Of a stretch of DNA of 64,000 nt, positions 34,466 to 43,892 are shown piece after piece. The position numbers and the translations under genes were made by a program. How positions within the stretch are numbered: position 1 is the stretch's first letter; every line of letters starts with the position of its first letter. The notes beneath the pieces are model-generated. The model worked only from the letters and a program-made list of their open reading frames with translations. It was not told where the DNA came from and ran no database searches. The DNA is from Cellulophaga sp. F20128 (GTDB lineage: Bacteria; Bacteroidota; Bacteroidia; Flavobacteriales; Flavobacteriaceae): positions 1 to 64,000 of the forward strand of contig NZ_JALKBA010000020.1 of assembly GCF_023015805.1 (NCBI RefSeq), read 5' to 3'.

Positions 34466-35668
34466 ATGAAAAAAATATACATTAATTATATCAACTCCTT
34501 CAAGGGTTTGTCAAAAGAAGTATGGTGGCTTGCATTAATTACTTTAATTAACCGGGCTGGCACTATGGTAATCCCATTTTTATCTCTTTACCTCAAGCAA
34601 GATATTGGACTTACCTTAGAAAACGTGGGGGTCATTATGTCTTGTTTTGGATTTGGCTCACTTATAGGTTCCTGGTTGGGTGGTAAATTAACAGATGTCT
34701 TTGGCTACCACAAGGTGATGTTCTTTAGTTTGTTTACAACCGGGGTTCTTTTTATTGCATTACAATTTCTACAAAACTATTACTCCATATGTGGAGGAGT
34801 GTTTCTACTTATGATTGTTGCTGATAGTTTTAGGCCCGCTTCATTTGTTGCCTTAATGGCCTATAGCAAACCTGAAAACAAAACAAGATCAGTAACGCTT
34901 ATACGACTTGCCATTAACTTAGGTTTTTCTGCTGGTCCAGCTTTGGGGGGTATTATTATATCAACAATAGGATATACAGGCTTGTTTTGGGTAGACGGTA
35001 GCACCTGTATTTTGGCAAGTACGCTGCTTTTATTTGCACTACACCCTAAAAAAGCAAGGGTAATGGATACCACTAAAAACAAAAATCCAAAATCTGCTTA
35101 TAAGGACACCACCTATCTTCTTTTCATCCTAGCAATGACTTTGTTTGGGTTTTGCTTTGTACAATACTTTTCTACAGTTCCACTTTTTTACAATGCCATT
35201 TTTAATCTAAGTGAACTTCATATTGGTTTATTACTCGCTATGAATGGGTTTTTAATTTTCGCCTTTGAGATGCCATTAATTAAATATTTGGAGAACAAGT
35301 CTATCTCTAAAATTAACTATATACTCTACGGCCTTATATTAGTAGGACTAAGTTTTATTGTTTTAAACCTATTTTCCTGGGTAGGTATTTTAATTATTGG
35401 TATGTTATTTATGACCGTCGGTGAAATGATTGCTTTTCCATTTTCCAATGCTTTTGCTATGGAACGTTCAAAAAGAGGCAACCAAGGTGAATATATGGCA
35501 CTCTACAGTATTGCATTTTCAATTTCTCATATTTTTGCACACAATTTTGGGATGCAATCCATTGCTAAAAATGGCTATAACACTACTTGGAATATCATCA
35601 TTCTAATAGCTGCATTTGGCATTGCCTTATTATTACTATTAAAAAATAAACTAAAACAAAACAATTAG
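34466..35668 (+). CDS. MFS transporter
   Basis: A 400-residue major-facilitator permease with 12 hydrophobic segments and a basic C-terminus (KNKLKQNN). The family loop motif between spans 2 and 3 is GSWLGGKLTDVFGYHKVM, matching GxLaDrxGrkxxl. It resembles drug or small-solute exporters of the group with FGFGSLIG and SAGPALGGII. The substrate is unknown. The start at 34466 is only 15 bases after the terminator-like hairpin. The 288 bases after it (35669-35956) hold no gene I can see. Confidence 0.92.
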   Translation: MKKIYINYINSFKGLSKEVWWLALITLINRAGTMVIPFLSLYLKQDIGLTLENVGVIMSCFGFGSLIGSWLGGKLTDVFGYHKVMFFSLFTTGVLFIALQFLQNYYSICGGVFLLMIVADSFRPASFVALMAYSKPENKTRSVTLIRLAINLGFSAGPALGGIIISTIGYTGLFWVDGSTCILASTLLLFALHPKKARVMDTTKNKNPKSAYKDTTYLLFILAMTLFGFCFVQYFSTVPLFYNAIFNLSELHIGLLLAMNGFLIFAFEMPLIKYLENKSISKINYILYGLILVGLSFIVLNLFSWVGILIIGMLFMTVGEMIAFPFSNAFAMERSKRGNQGEYMALYSIAFSISHIFAHNFGMQSIAKNGYNTTWNIIILIAAFGIALLLLLKNKLKQNN

Positions 35669-35956
35669 CCATCAGGAGCTGTTATCCTTCATAGAGTTTT
35701 AATTCAATACTATCGGAAGATCAGATTTTAGAATCTTTACATTTTAAAAAGATTGCCTTAATACAGTGCCACCATTTCCTGCAGAAATTACATCTGTAGG
35801 CTTTATGCTCAGGGACTAAAAAGTGGCTGTATTAATATAATTCTAAATTGTGGCCACCATTTCTTTATACACCATCTAATAAAGCAATCAACGTGGATGC
35901 AGAGAAGTCAATTTCTGTTTCAGAAAAATTATTCGAAATAGCATTTACTAAATACG

Positions 35957-37381
35957 CTAGTCACGAAGTAAATAACGCCCCTTCTTGAGATACTTTTCAA
36001 TGATTTCGTTATATTCTGGGGAAATTTTTAACAAGGTAGTAAATTCTAAATCATAGAGTTTATCCGCATCTGTATAGCCATTTTTCAACAATTCTTCCAA
36101 GTAAAAAACAGAAGTTCCAAAATCATTAAATTTAGCACTGTGTGATATTAATTTCAAATACACATCGTAATCTTTAGGTGAAACAACAGTCTTTAACATC
36201 CATAAAAAACTAATAGCATCATTGTCTAAATTTTCATTTGAAAAAACGAGATCCAAATTATCTTCTACCAAGGCCTTTAAGTACCCTTCTAAACGCTGTC
36301 CCATAAATTGAAATTCAGCATTAGGACTGCTCTTATATTTTTCAATTTCTTCGGTTTGAAATTTCCACCAACCTAAATTATTAAAGTTATGAGTGAATAT
36401 ATCTTCATTCATATAGTAATAATAATCATCTTTTAGTAACTGCTCTTTAAACAAAGTATTAGATTCAGCCCTCTTTAAAGATTTATAGATCTTATCTTTC
36501 TTTATACGTTTTTGATCCTCTTTTAATGGTTTTATGTCCTTAAAAGGTCTATATATTTCTATGGTTTGAGCCAGTAATTTTTCAGCCTTAAGCAACTCAC
36601 TGCTCCCGACAAAAAGTTGAATCCTTTCTTTATTTTTCTCAAAATTAGCATTGATATAATTTTCATCGCGTGCGCGGTTACCTTTAGCCATAGCGGATAG
36701 GGTAAAAATCTGAAAAGCATCATTTAGCACTTCTTTTGGGGGCCATTCTTGATTCTCTTCAAAAACCAACAATTCATTGGGGAATTTCAACTTATTAAGG
36801 CCAGTTTCATTGTATGACATCCCTATATAATCAAAGTCTCCCTTACGAACAACCCCTATATATTGGTATGGTTTTTTTAAATTTAAAATATCTAAATTAT
36901 CTATATAAGAACCATAAGACAGTACACCAGCAATATCTCGTATAAAGGAAGGCATAGTCGTTGCCAATTTACCACCTTCATCAAAGCCTACTGAATAAAT
37001 TTGATTAAAATTGATGGGCAACATACTGACAATTGTATTGTAAACTTTGCCAAATTCCATTACGTTTTTAGAAAGTGAAAGTGTGTCTTTTAGATTATTT
37101 GATGCCGCTAAAATAAAGCCATTTTCCTCAGCTGAAGTAGCCAATAACCGCATTACTTGCTTTTCCCTACCATCAAAATCAAAGACAAAACAGATGGGCC
37201 ATTTTTTATCCATTTCAAAATTAGAGGGAATAAAAAGGGAAAAACTTCCAGGTAGTGAGTCGGCTACTTTTATAGCATCCACAACAACTCCCTTTTTCAA
37301 TATAAATTCTTGTGCAGAAACTTGTAACGTTGCCATTCCTATAAATAGCAGTAATGTTTTTCTTAGCTGTCTAAATTTCAT
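35957..37381 (-). CDS. exported alpha/beta-hydrolase-fold protein with a degenerate nucleophile
   Basis: A 474-residue protein with a signal peptide ending VSAQ (residue 24). Residues 45-250 read as an alpha/beta hydrolase or esterase-D-like fold: SFSLFIPSNFEMDKKWPICF, then FVFDFDGRE and IYSVGFDEGGKLATTM. The GxSxG nucleophile elbow would be G132-F-D134-E-G, so Asp sits where Ser is expected. The remaining 220 residues are helical and Lys/Glu-rich and could be a repeat or scaffold. I predict a non-hydrolytic role, but an unusual catalytic set cannot be excluded. No neighbour explains it. Confidence 0.7.
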   Translation of the reverse strand: MKFRQLRKTLLLFIGMATLQVSAQEFILKKGVVVDAIKVADSLPGSFSLFIPSNFEMDKKWPICFVFDFDGREKQVMRLLATSAEENGFILAASNNLKDTLSLSKNVMEFGKVYNTIVSMLPINFNQIYSVGFDEGGKLATTMPSFIRDIAGVLSYGSYIDNLDILNLKKPYQYIGVVRKGDFDYIGMSYNETGLNKLKFPNELLVFEENQEWPPKEVLNDAFQIFTLSAMAKGNRARDENYINANFEKNKERIQLFVGSSELLKAEKLLAQTIEIYRPFKDIKPLKEDQKRIKKDKIYKSLKRAESNTLFKEQLLKDDYYYYMNEDIFTHNFNNLGWWKFQTEEIEKYKSSPNAEFQFMGQRLEGYLKALVEDNLDLVFSNENLDNDAISFLWMLKTVVSPKDYDVYLKLISHSAKFNDFGTSVFYLEELLKNGYTDADKLYDLEFTTLLKISPEYNEIIEKYLKKGRYLLRD

Positions 37382-37628
37382 TCTTTAATGCCCTAAAATT
37401 AATACCGTGAAAACTGTACAACAGTAATCTGTTTTATATGCTTGCAACAAATAATATATCAAAAATCTAGCCAAAAAAAAAGTAACCTTTTACAGCTGTT
37501 AATTCTGTTTCAACAACACCTATTTTTAGCCTTAAGAACAGGCTACACAATACGTATTTTCACCCACTAAACTTTTATTTTTTTCAAAAGTACCTCAACA
37601 AAAAACACATCCCTACTCCGCAATATTA

Positions 37629-38078
37629 TCAATCTATTTTTTTAATGGGGCCATTAGAAACCACATCAGACAAAATAATATGTGTACGCGCTTCTCCATA
37701 CTGAATGAGTCTGTCTATAAAATTTTCTAAATGAAATTGATTTCTTAAAACAACTTCCATAATAATATTCTCATTACCAGTTATTCTATAACAATTTATA
37801 ACCTCATCAAAAGTACCCACTAAATCCAAAAAAGGCTTCAGTTTCCCCATAAAAGCACGTAAAGTAATAATTGCTTTCAACTGATATCCAGTCTCTGTAT
37901 GAGAAACCATGGCCTTATACCCCGTGATAATTCCTAAATCCTCCATTTTCTTTACACGCTCTGCAACTGCAGGCGCAGACAATCCAACTTCCCTGCCAAT
38001 ATGTGCAAAAGATTCCCTTGCATTTTTCTGCAGATAATTCAGTATTTTCCAGCTTATACCATCAATCTTATTATTCAA
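37629..38078 (-). CDS. Lrp/AsnC family transcriptional regulator
   Basis: A 149-residue amino-acid-responsive regulator. The N-terminal winged helix-turn-helix is ISWKILNYLQKNARESFAHI followed by VGLSAPAVAERVKKMEDLGI. The C-terminal RAM ligand-binding domain runs from about residue 65 (LKAIITLRAFMGKL, ITGNENIIMEVVLRN). Such proteins often control amino-acid transport or breakdown. The fused B12 mutase nearby makes branched-chain amino acid catabolism a plausible target, but no binding site is seen. Confidence 0.93.
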   Translation of the reverse strand: MNNKIDGISWKILNYLQKNARESFAHIGREVGLSAPAVAERVKKMEDLGIITGYKAMVSHTETGYQLKAIITLRAFMGKLKPFLDLVGTFDEVINCYRITGNENIIMEVVLRNQFHLENFIDRLIQYGEARTHIILSDVVSNGPIKKID

Positions 38079-38192
38079 ACCCTTTGTATCTAAAAATATT
38101 TAGAATCAAAGGTAAAAATAAAATTTTACTTTACAATCTTAATTATATGTATAGAAATAAGGCCGTAAATTTATAAAACAATTGATATAACA

Positions 38193-38582
38193 ATGCCATA
38201 CAGAAATCTTAGCACGGTACCGGTTTATAAAAAAGCGTTAGCGCTTTGCCATACTAGTAGAGAAATTGCCTCTTACTTTAGCTACAATAAAGATTTGTTA
38301 CACTTGTACAAATCTAGTAGTCTAACAGATATTATGGCGAATTCTATACTAACAGATGCTATCTTGCTTCCTATTCAGATAGAACAGGCCGAGCGTAGTG
38401 ACTGTAAACACGCCAAATTAAGAAGCATTCGGTTTATTAATATAATTACAAGAAACATTTTATCGTATTGCAATGGCTTAGAGCACCATGGAGCAAAAGA
38501 AAGTGAATACCTCAATCTATTGCGAACAGATATAAGGAGTTTCAGAAAGACCTATAAGAATTGGCGCAAGTCTTTACGATAG
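38193..38582 (+). CDS. hypothetical four-helix-bundle-like protein
   Basis: A 129-residue protein with no signal peptide or membrane segment. Its predicted helices and pattern (ALALCHTSREIASYF, LTDIMANSILTDAILLPIQI, RFINIITRNILSYCNGL, then a basic tail ending SFRKTYKNWRKSLR) resemble the four-helix-bundle proteins of the Avd / 23S rRNA intervening-sequence type. That similarity is weak. It has no reverse transcriptase or variable region beside it. It is divergent from the Lrp gene (115 bases apart) and convergent with icmF. Confidence 0.55.
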   Translation: MPYRNLSTVPVYKKALALCHTSREIASYFSYNKDLLHLYKSSSLTDIMANSILTDAILLPIQIEQAERSDCKHAKLRSIRFINIITRNILSYCNGLEHHGAKESEYLNLLRTDIRSFRKTYKNWRKSLR

Positions 38583-38609
38583 GTTTAAAAAAATATACCC
38601 AAAAACCAA

Positions 38610-38638
38610 AAAAATCACCTAATATTTAGGTGATTTTT
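38610..38638. terminator. bidirectional terminator
   Basis: AAAAATCACCTAA and TTAGGTGATTTTT form a perfect 13-bp stem with a 3-base loop. The A run and T run make it work on both strands. It lies between convergent genes. Confidence 0.9.
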
Positions 38639-38665
38639 TGATTTACAAACTGCAGTATTACAATA

Positions 38666-41600
38666 CTACATATTTCTTCGATACTGCCCTCCAACTTCAA
38701 ACAAAGAGCTTGTAATTTGTCCTAGGGTACAAATCTTAGTAACCTCCATTAGTTTTTCAAAAATATTTTCATTTTTCACAGCTGCTTGCTGCAAGTCTTT
38801 TAATATTTCCGATACATTTTCAGCTCTAGTCTGCACATTTTTAAGGGTCGTAATCTGTGCTTGTTTTTCTTCTTCAGTAGCGCGTATAACCTCTGCTGGC
38901 AATATGGTGGGTGAACCTTTAGAGCTTAAGAATGTATTAACACCTATTATAGGAAACTCCCCTGTGTGTTTTAAGGTTTCATAGTACAGACTCTCCTCTT
39001 GTATTTTAGAACGTTGGTACATGGTTTCCATAGCACCTAATACACCGCCCCGCTCTGTTATTCGATCAAACTCTAACAAAACAGCTTCTTCTACAAGGTC
39101 TGTTAATTCTTCAATAATGAAAGAACCTTGAATAGGGTTTTCATTCTTTGTTAGCCCTAATTCTTTATTAATTATTAATTGTATAGCCATTGCTCGTCGA
39201 ACAGATTCCTCTGTAGGCGTGGTAATAGCCTCATCATAAGCATTGGTATGTAAAGAGTTACAATTATCATTAATAGCATACAAGGCCTGCAAGGTTGTTC
39301 TTATATCGTTAAAGTCTATTTCTTGAGCGTGCAAACTACGACCAGAGGTTTGTATGTGGTATTTTAGCATTTGCGCTCTAGGGTCTGCTCCGTACTTTAA
39401 TTTTAAGGCTTTGGCCCATATTTTACGTGCAACTCTTCCTATTACTGCGTATTCTGGATCTATACCATTGGAGAAAAAGAAGGATAAATTTGGTCCAAAT
39501 TTATCGATATCCATTCCCCTACTTAAATAATATTCTACATAGGTAAAGCCGTTGGCCAAAGTAAATGCCAATTGGGTTATTGGGTTGGCACCAGCTTCTG
39601 CAATATGGTATCCCGATATTGATACTGAATAAAAATTACGGATTTCTTTTTGGATGAAATACTCCTGTACATCACCCATTAAACGCAAGGCAAACTCTGT
39701 TGAAAAAATACAGGTATTTTGCGCCTGGTCTTCCTTCAGTATATCTGCTTGAACTGTTCCTCGAACTTGGTTCAGTGTTGTTTTTTTAATTTGTTGATAC
39801 ACTGCTGCTGGCAAGACCATATCACCTGTTAAACCAAGTAACATTAACCCTAAACCATTATTACCTTCCGGCAAATCCCCTTTGTATTTAGGCCGTTCTA
39901 TTCCTTTGTTATCATACACCTCTTTAAAGGCAGCCTCAACTTGCTTTTCTAACTTGTGTTCCCGTATATATTTTTCACAATTTTGATCAATAGCCGCATT
40001 CATAAAAAACCCTAACAGCATAGGTGCCGGACCGTTAATGGTCATAGAAACCGATGTCATTGCGTGACTTAAATCGAACCCAGAATATAATTTTTTAGCA
40101 TCGTCTAAACAACAAATAGAAACTCCTGCGTTCCCTATTTTACCATAAATATCTGGTCTATAATCGGGATCATTACCATACAAAGTAACCGAGTCAAAAG
40201 CTGTAGATAGCCTTTTGGCAGGCAAGCCTAAACTTACGTAATGAAAACGTCTATTGGTCCGCTCCGGTCCACCTTCACCTGCAAACATTCGCGTAGGGTC
40301 TTCTCCGGTTCTTTTAAACGGATACAAGCCTGATGCATACGGAAATTCTCCTGGCACATTTTCTTGCAAACACCAACGTAAAATATCGCCCCAAGCCTGG
40401 TACTTTGGCAAGGCAACTTTTGGTATTTGCGAATGCGACAAAGAGGTGGTATGCGTATCTATTTTTATTTCTTTCCCACGAACTTTAAAACTGTATGTCG
40501 GCGCTTTATAGGTGTTCACTTTAGCTTCCCAAGTACTAATAACTTCCCAATTGTAGGGATCTAAGTTCATCTTCACTCTATCAAACTCCTTAAAAAGCAA
40601 ATCTAAAAAGTCTTTATCCGTGTCTTCTTTTGTAGCCTCTAATATTGCAGCTGTATCTAGCCCATTTTTTAGCAACAAAGTAGCTTCCTTTTTAGAAGTA
40701 TTCGATACTGATACGATGGTCTGATATACTCCGTATAAACGTTGTGCGACTATGGATTGTGTGGTTACCTTAGCATCATAGCCTCTATTGCTTTCTGCAA
40801 TTTCGGAAAGATAGCGGGTACGTGCTGGTGGTATTACAAAAACCTTCTCTTCTACCTCATTGCCAAAAGTCACTGTAGAATTTAAGTCGGCCTTTGCCTT
40901 TGTCACCAAACTCTCCATAATTTTGATGTACAATTTATTCATACCAGGGTCGTTAAACTGGCTGGCCATTGTTCCAAAAATTGGCAAATCTTCTTGTGGA
41001 GTATCCCACAATTGATGGTTGCGCATGTATTGTTTTTTCACATCTCTTATAGCATCCAAAGCACCACGCTTATCAAATTTATTCAGTGCAACAATATCAG
41101 CAAAGTCGAGCATATCTATCTTCTCCAACTGTGTAGCCGCACCAAATTCTGGCGTCATAACATAAAGAGAAACATTGCTGTGTTCTATAATTTCGGTATC
41201 AGACTGACCTATACCAGAGGTCTCCAAAACAATTAAATCGTATTCCGCTGCCTTTAAGACATCAATGGCTTCTTCTACATATTTAGAAAGTGCCAGGTTA
41301 GACTGCCTTGTAGCCAAAGAACGCATATAAACACGCTCGTTATTAATTGCGTTCATCCGTATACGGTCTCCTAAAAGGGCCCCGCCTGTTTTTCTTTTGG
41401 AAGGATCCACAGAAATTAATCCTATTTTTTTATCAGGAAAATCCACTAAAAATCGCCTTACAAGCTCATCTACCAAACTAGATTTACCCGCTCCTCCTGT
41501 ACCTGTGATTCCTAGTACTGGTACATTTTTTTCTGATTTTTCAACCTGTGAAAAATAGTCTTCAAACTCACTATGTCTATTTTCTGCAAGGCTAATTAAG

Positions 41601-42115
41601 CGCGCAATGGTATTTATGTCTTTATTTTTTAATGCTTTAGAAACAGAAGTTCCTTTCGGTAATTTTAAGGCTGGGACTGGGAAATCGCTCTGCATAACCA
41701 AGTCGTTAATCATACCTTGTAAACCTAAAGTTCGTCCATCATCAGGTGCATAAATTTTGGTAATTCCATAAGCTATTAAAGCCTTTATTTCTTCAGGCAA
41801 TATTACACCGCCACCACCGCCAAATATTTTAATATGGGTTGCACCTCGTTCTTGCAACAAATCATACATGTATTTAAAATACTCGTTATGCCCACCTTGA
41901 TAGGAGGTAATTGCAATAGCATTGGCGTCTTCCTGTATGGCGCAGTCTACTACTTCTACCACACTACGATCATGCCCTAAGTGAATAACTTCAACACCTG
42001 TAGATTGAATGATACGACGCATAATATTAATAGCCGCATCATGGCCATCAAACAATGCTGCTGCCGTAACAATTCTTATTTTATGTATTGGGGTATATGG
42101 CTTTTGTTGTTCCAT
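38666..42115 (-). CDS. icmF: fused isobutyryl-CoA mutase IcmF
   Basis: A 1149-residue B12-dependent acyl-CoA mutase with its own G-protein chaperone. The cobalamin domain (about 10-150) has the base-off motif FDGHDAA, with H25 as the cobalt ligand. The MeaB-like GTPase (about 195-500) has Walker [10 protein letters not shown] and NKFD. The mutase barrel runs from about 570; [20 protein letters not shown] is the IcmF type, with Phe where methylmalonyl-CoA mutases have Tyr. It should interconvert isobutyryl-CoA and n-butyryl-CoA, and perhaps other branched acyl-CoAs. It stands alone, with no separate mutA/mutB in the window. The branched-chain aminotransferase and the Lrp gene fit this metabolism. 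Confidence 0.94.
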   Translation of the reverse strand: MEQQKPYTPIHKIRIVTAAALFDGHDAAINIMRRIIQSTGVEVIHLGHDRSVVEVVDCAIQEDANAIAITSYQGGHNEYFKYMYDLLQERGATHIKIFGGGGGVILPEEIKALIAYGITKIYAPDDGRTLGLQGMINDLVMQSDFPVPALKLPKGTSVSKALKNKDINTIARLISLAENRHSEFEDYFSQVEKSEKNVPVLGITGTGGAGKSSLVDELVRRFLVDFPDKKIGLISVDPSKRKTGGALLGDRIRMNAINNERVYMRSLATRQSNLALSKYVEEAIDVLKAAEYDLIVLETSGIGQSDTEIIEHSNVSLYVMTPEFGAATQLEKIDMLDFADIVALNKFDKRGALDAIRDVKKQYMRNHQLWDTPQEDLPIFGTMASQFNDPGMNKLYIKIMESLVTKAKADLNSTVTFGNEVEEKVFVIPPARTRYLSEIAESNRGYDAKVTTQSIVAQRLYGVYQTIVSVSNTSKKEATLLLKNGLDTAAILEATKEDTDKDFLDLLFKEFDRVKMNLDPYNWEVISTWEAKVNTYKAPTYSFKVRGKEIKIDTHTTSLSHSQIPKVALPKYQAWGDILRWCLQENVPGEFPYASGLYPFKRTGEDPTRMFAGEGGPERTNRRFHYVSLGLPAKRLSTAFDSVTLYGNDPDYRPDIYGKIGNAGVSICCLDDAKKLYSGFDLSHAMTSVSMTINGPAPMLLGFFMNAAIDQNCEKYIREHKLEKQVEAAFKEVYDNKGIERPKYKGDLPEGNNGLGLMLLGLTGDMVLPAAVYQQIKKTTLNQVRGTVQADILKEDQAQNTCIFSTEFALRLMGDVQEYFIQKEIRNFYSVSISGYHIAEAGANPITQLAFTLANGFTYVEYYLSRGMDIDKFGPNLSFFFSNGIDPEYAVIGRVARKIWAKALKLKYGADPRAQMLKYHIQTSGRSLHAQEIDFNDIRTTLQALYAINDNCNSLHTNAYDEAITTPTEESVRRAMAIQLIINKELGLTKNENPIQGSFIIEELTDLVEEAVLLEFDRITERGGVLGAMETMYQRSKIQEESLYYETLKHTGEFPIIGVNTFLSSKGSPTILPAEVIRATEEEKQAQITTLKNVQTRAENVSEILKDLQQAAVKNENIFEKLMEVTKICTLGQITSSLFEVGGQYRRNM

Positions 42116-42258
42116 TACTATTTAATAGATGATTTTAGGCCTCTAATTTACGAAAATTGCAAAAAAAATCACCTATTATCTTTAATATTATAAAAATTTA
42201 CCTCATAGGGTACTTATCTTTGTTAATACTTTAATTTTGATCACAAAACCTTGTCATT

Positions 42259-43107
42259 TTGAAGATAACCATACTTATTAATTGCCCGGATCAATCAGGA
42301 ATTATTAGCACTGTAACCAATTTTATACATACCAAAGGCGGAAATATAGTGTATATAGACCAGTATGTCGATAAAGAAAGTTCCATTTTCTTTATGCGTT
42401 TGGAAAGTATTTTTAGCACTCCTGTTACTTTTGAAGACTTTAAAAGCAATTTTGATAGTCAACTTGCTAAAAAATACCAAATGCAATGGGAGATGCACAA
42501 AGAAATAACGGTTCCAAAAATGGCGTTATTTGTTTCAAAATACGATCATTGTTTGTATGATTTACTCAGTAGATATAGTTCTGGAGAATTGGATGTAGAC
42601 ATTCCGCTTATTATCAGCAACCACGATAAAGCAGCTAGTATAGCTTCACAGTTCTCTATTCCATTTTATCATATTCCCGTATCCAAAGCAACTAAAAAAG
42701 AAGCTGAAGACAGTCAATTGGCCTTGTTAGCAAAATATAAAATAGACTTTATTGTTTTGGCGCGCTATATGCAGATTATTGGCCAAAATGTAATCAACCA
42801 GTTTCCTAACAAAATTATAAACATACACCATTCCTTTTTACCCGCATTTGCCGGTGCCAAACCCTATCATGCTGCATACAAAAGAGGGGTGAAAATTATT
42901 GGAGCAACAAGCCACTATGTAACTGCGGATTTAGATGAGGGTCCTATTATAGAGCAAGATGTAGCTACGGTATCACATACCCATAACATTGAAGACTTGA
43001 TCGCCAAAGGCAGGGATTTAGAAAAAATAGTTTTGGCGAGGGCGGTTAAACTACATATTAATCGCAAAACAATGGTGTTTAATAATAAGACAGTAGTCTT
43101 TACCTAA
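42259..43107 (+). CDS. purU: formyltetrahydrofolate deformylase
   Basis: Releases formate from 10-formyl-THF, feeding purine synthesis and balancing one-carbon units. It is 282 residues long. An N-terminal ACT domain (ILINCPDQSGIISTVTNFIH) is followed by a formyltransferase-like domain from about residue 85, with VLARYMQIIG, NIHHSFLPAFAGAKPYHAAY and the catalytic GATSHYVTADLDEGPIIEQ. The start is TTG at 42259: an in-frame stop lies at 42238, no ATG lies between, and the family begins at this point. It is divergent from icmF. Confidence 0.95.
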   Translation: MKITILINCPDQSGIISTVTNFIHTKGGNIVYIDQYVDKESSIFFMRLESIFSTPVTFEDFKSNFDSQLAKKYQMQWEMHKEITVPKMALFVSKYDHCLYDLLSRYSSGELDVDIPLIISNHDKAASIASQFSIPFYHIPVSKATKKEAEDSQLALLAKYKIDFIVLARYMQIIGQNVINQFPNKIINIHHSFLPAFAGAKPYHAAYKRGVKIIGATSHYVTADLDEGPIIEQDVATVSHTHNIEDLIAKGRDLEKIVLARAVKLHINRKTMVFNNKTVVFT

Positions 43108-43276
43108 AATACAACGTATCATTAAAGCAGCTTATGGAGTTTGATCTCTTATGAGACAATCCTAAATTGTATAAAACTTTGGAAATATTGTACTTTTTAT
43201 AAAAATAATCTAGTGAAAATCTTTACCTTAAAAATCCTTAGATAAACTAGTTGGCACTAATTATAAAAAAAAGCTC

Positions 43277-43597
43277 ATGGAACGAAAAAGTTATGATACA
43301 GTTACCGAAGCTATGGCTGACCTTAAAAAACTTGGCTATACCATTGATTTTTCAATTTTGACAGACAAAGAATGCCTTATTTGTCATCTAACAGCGACCG
43401 AATTATCCCCAGATGATTTTGAAATTGATCGTTTTTACAGATTCGAAGGCGATAGTGATCCTGGAGATGAAATGATTGTTTATGCCATTTCTTCCACCAA
43501 AAACGATTTGAAAGGAGTTGTTGTAAACGCATATGGAATATACTCAGATAACGAATCTTCGGCAATAGTAAAAAAATTAAATATGCATCCAAGGTAA
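43277..43597 (+). CDS. conserved 106-residue protein, function unknown
   Basis: A small cytoplasmic protein starting MERKSYDTVTEAMADLKKLG. It has an acidic core, PDDFEIDRFYRFEGDSDPGD, and a compact alpha/beta look. It belongs to a Bacteroidota family that databases often label phosphoribosylpyrophosphate synthetase. At this length it cannot be that enzyme and lacks the PRPP-binding loops, so the label should not be used. The gene stands alone; the 295 bases after it (43598-43892) hold no gene that I see. Confidence 0.75.
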   Translation: MERKSYDTVTEAMADLKKLGYTIDFSILTDKECLICHLTATELSPDDFEIDRFYRFEGDSDPGDEMIVYAISSTKNDLKGVVVNAYGIYSDNESSAIVKKLNMHPR

Positions 43598-43892
43598 ATT
43601 ACAAACAACTAATTTAAAACAAAAGCGCCAAAATGAAGCATCTTCACCACAAGATATTGGTCTCTTTGATTACAAATACCAATTCTAGGATGACCACATG
43701 AGATCGTTATTTAAAAGCAAACAAATAGACATTAATTATCATTAATAAAATCAAATGATTATTTTGGGGTTTGTAAAACACCTAATTAACAGTGTGAAAT
43801 TAATTTTAAACGTAGCCCTAACTAAAAATACTGCTGCACTAGCAGTGCTGTAAATTTTAATTAAAATTGATGACTAATTCCATATTTTCCGA

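Noticed and set aside
43250-43270. Possible sigma-54 -24 box (TTGGCAC) before the 106-residue gene
   Set aside because: The matching -12 TTGC element is absent at the required distance.
43277-43597. Annotation as phosphoribosylpyrophosphate synthetase
   Set aside because: The protein is only 106 residues long and lacks the PRPP and ATP loops of that enzyme.
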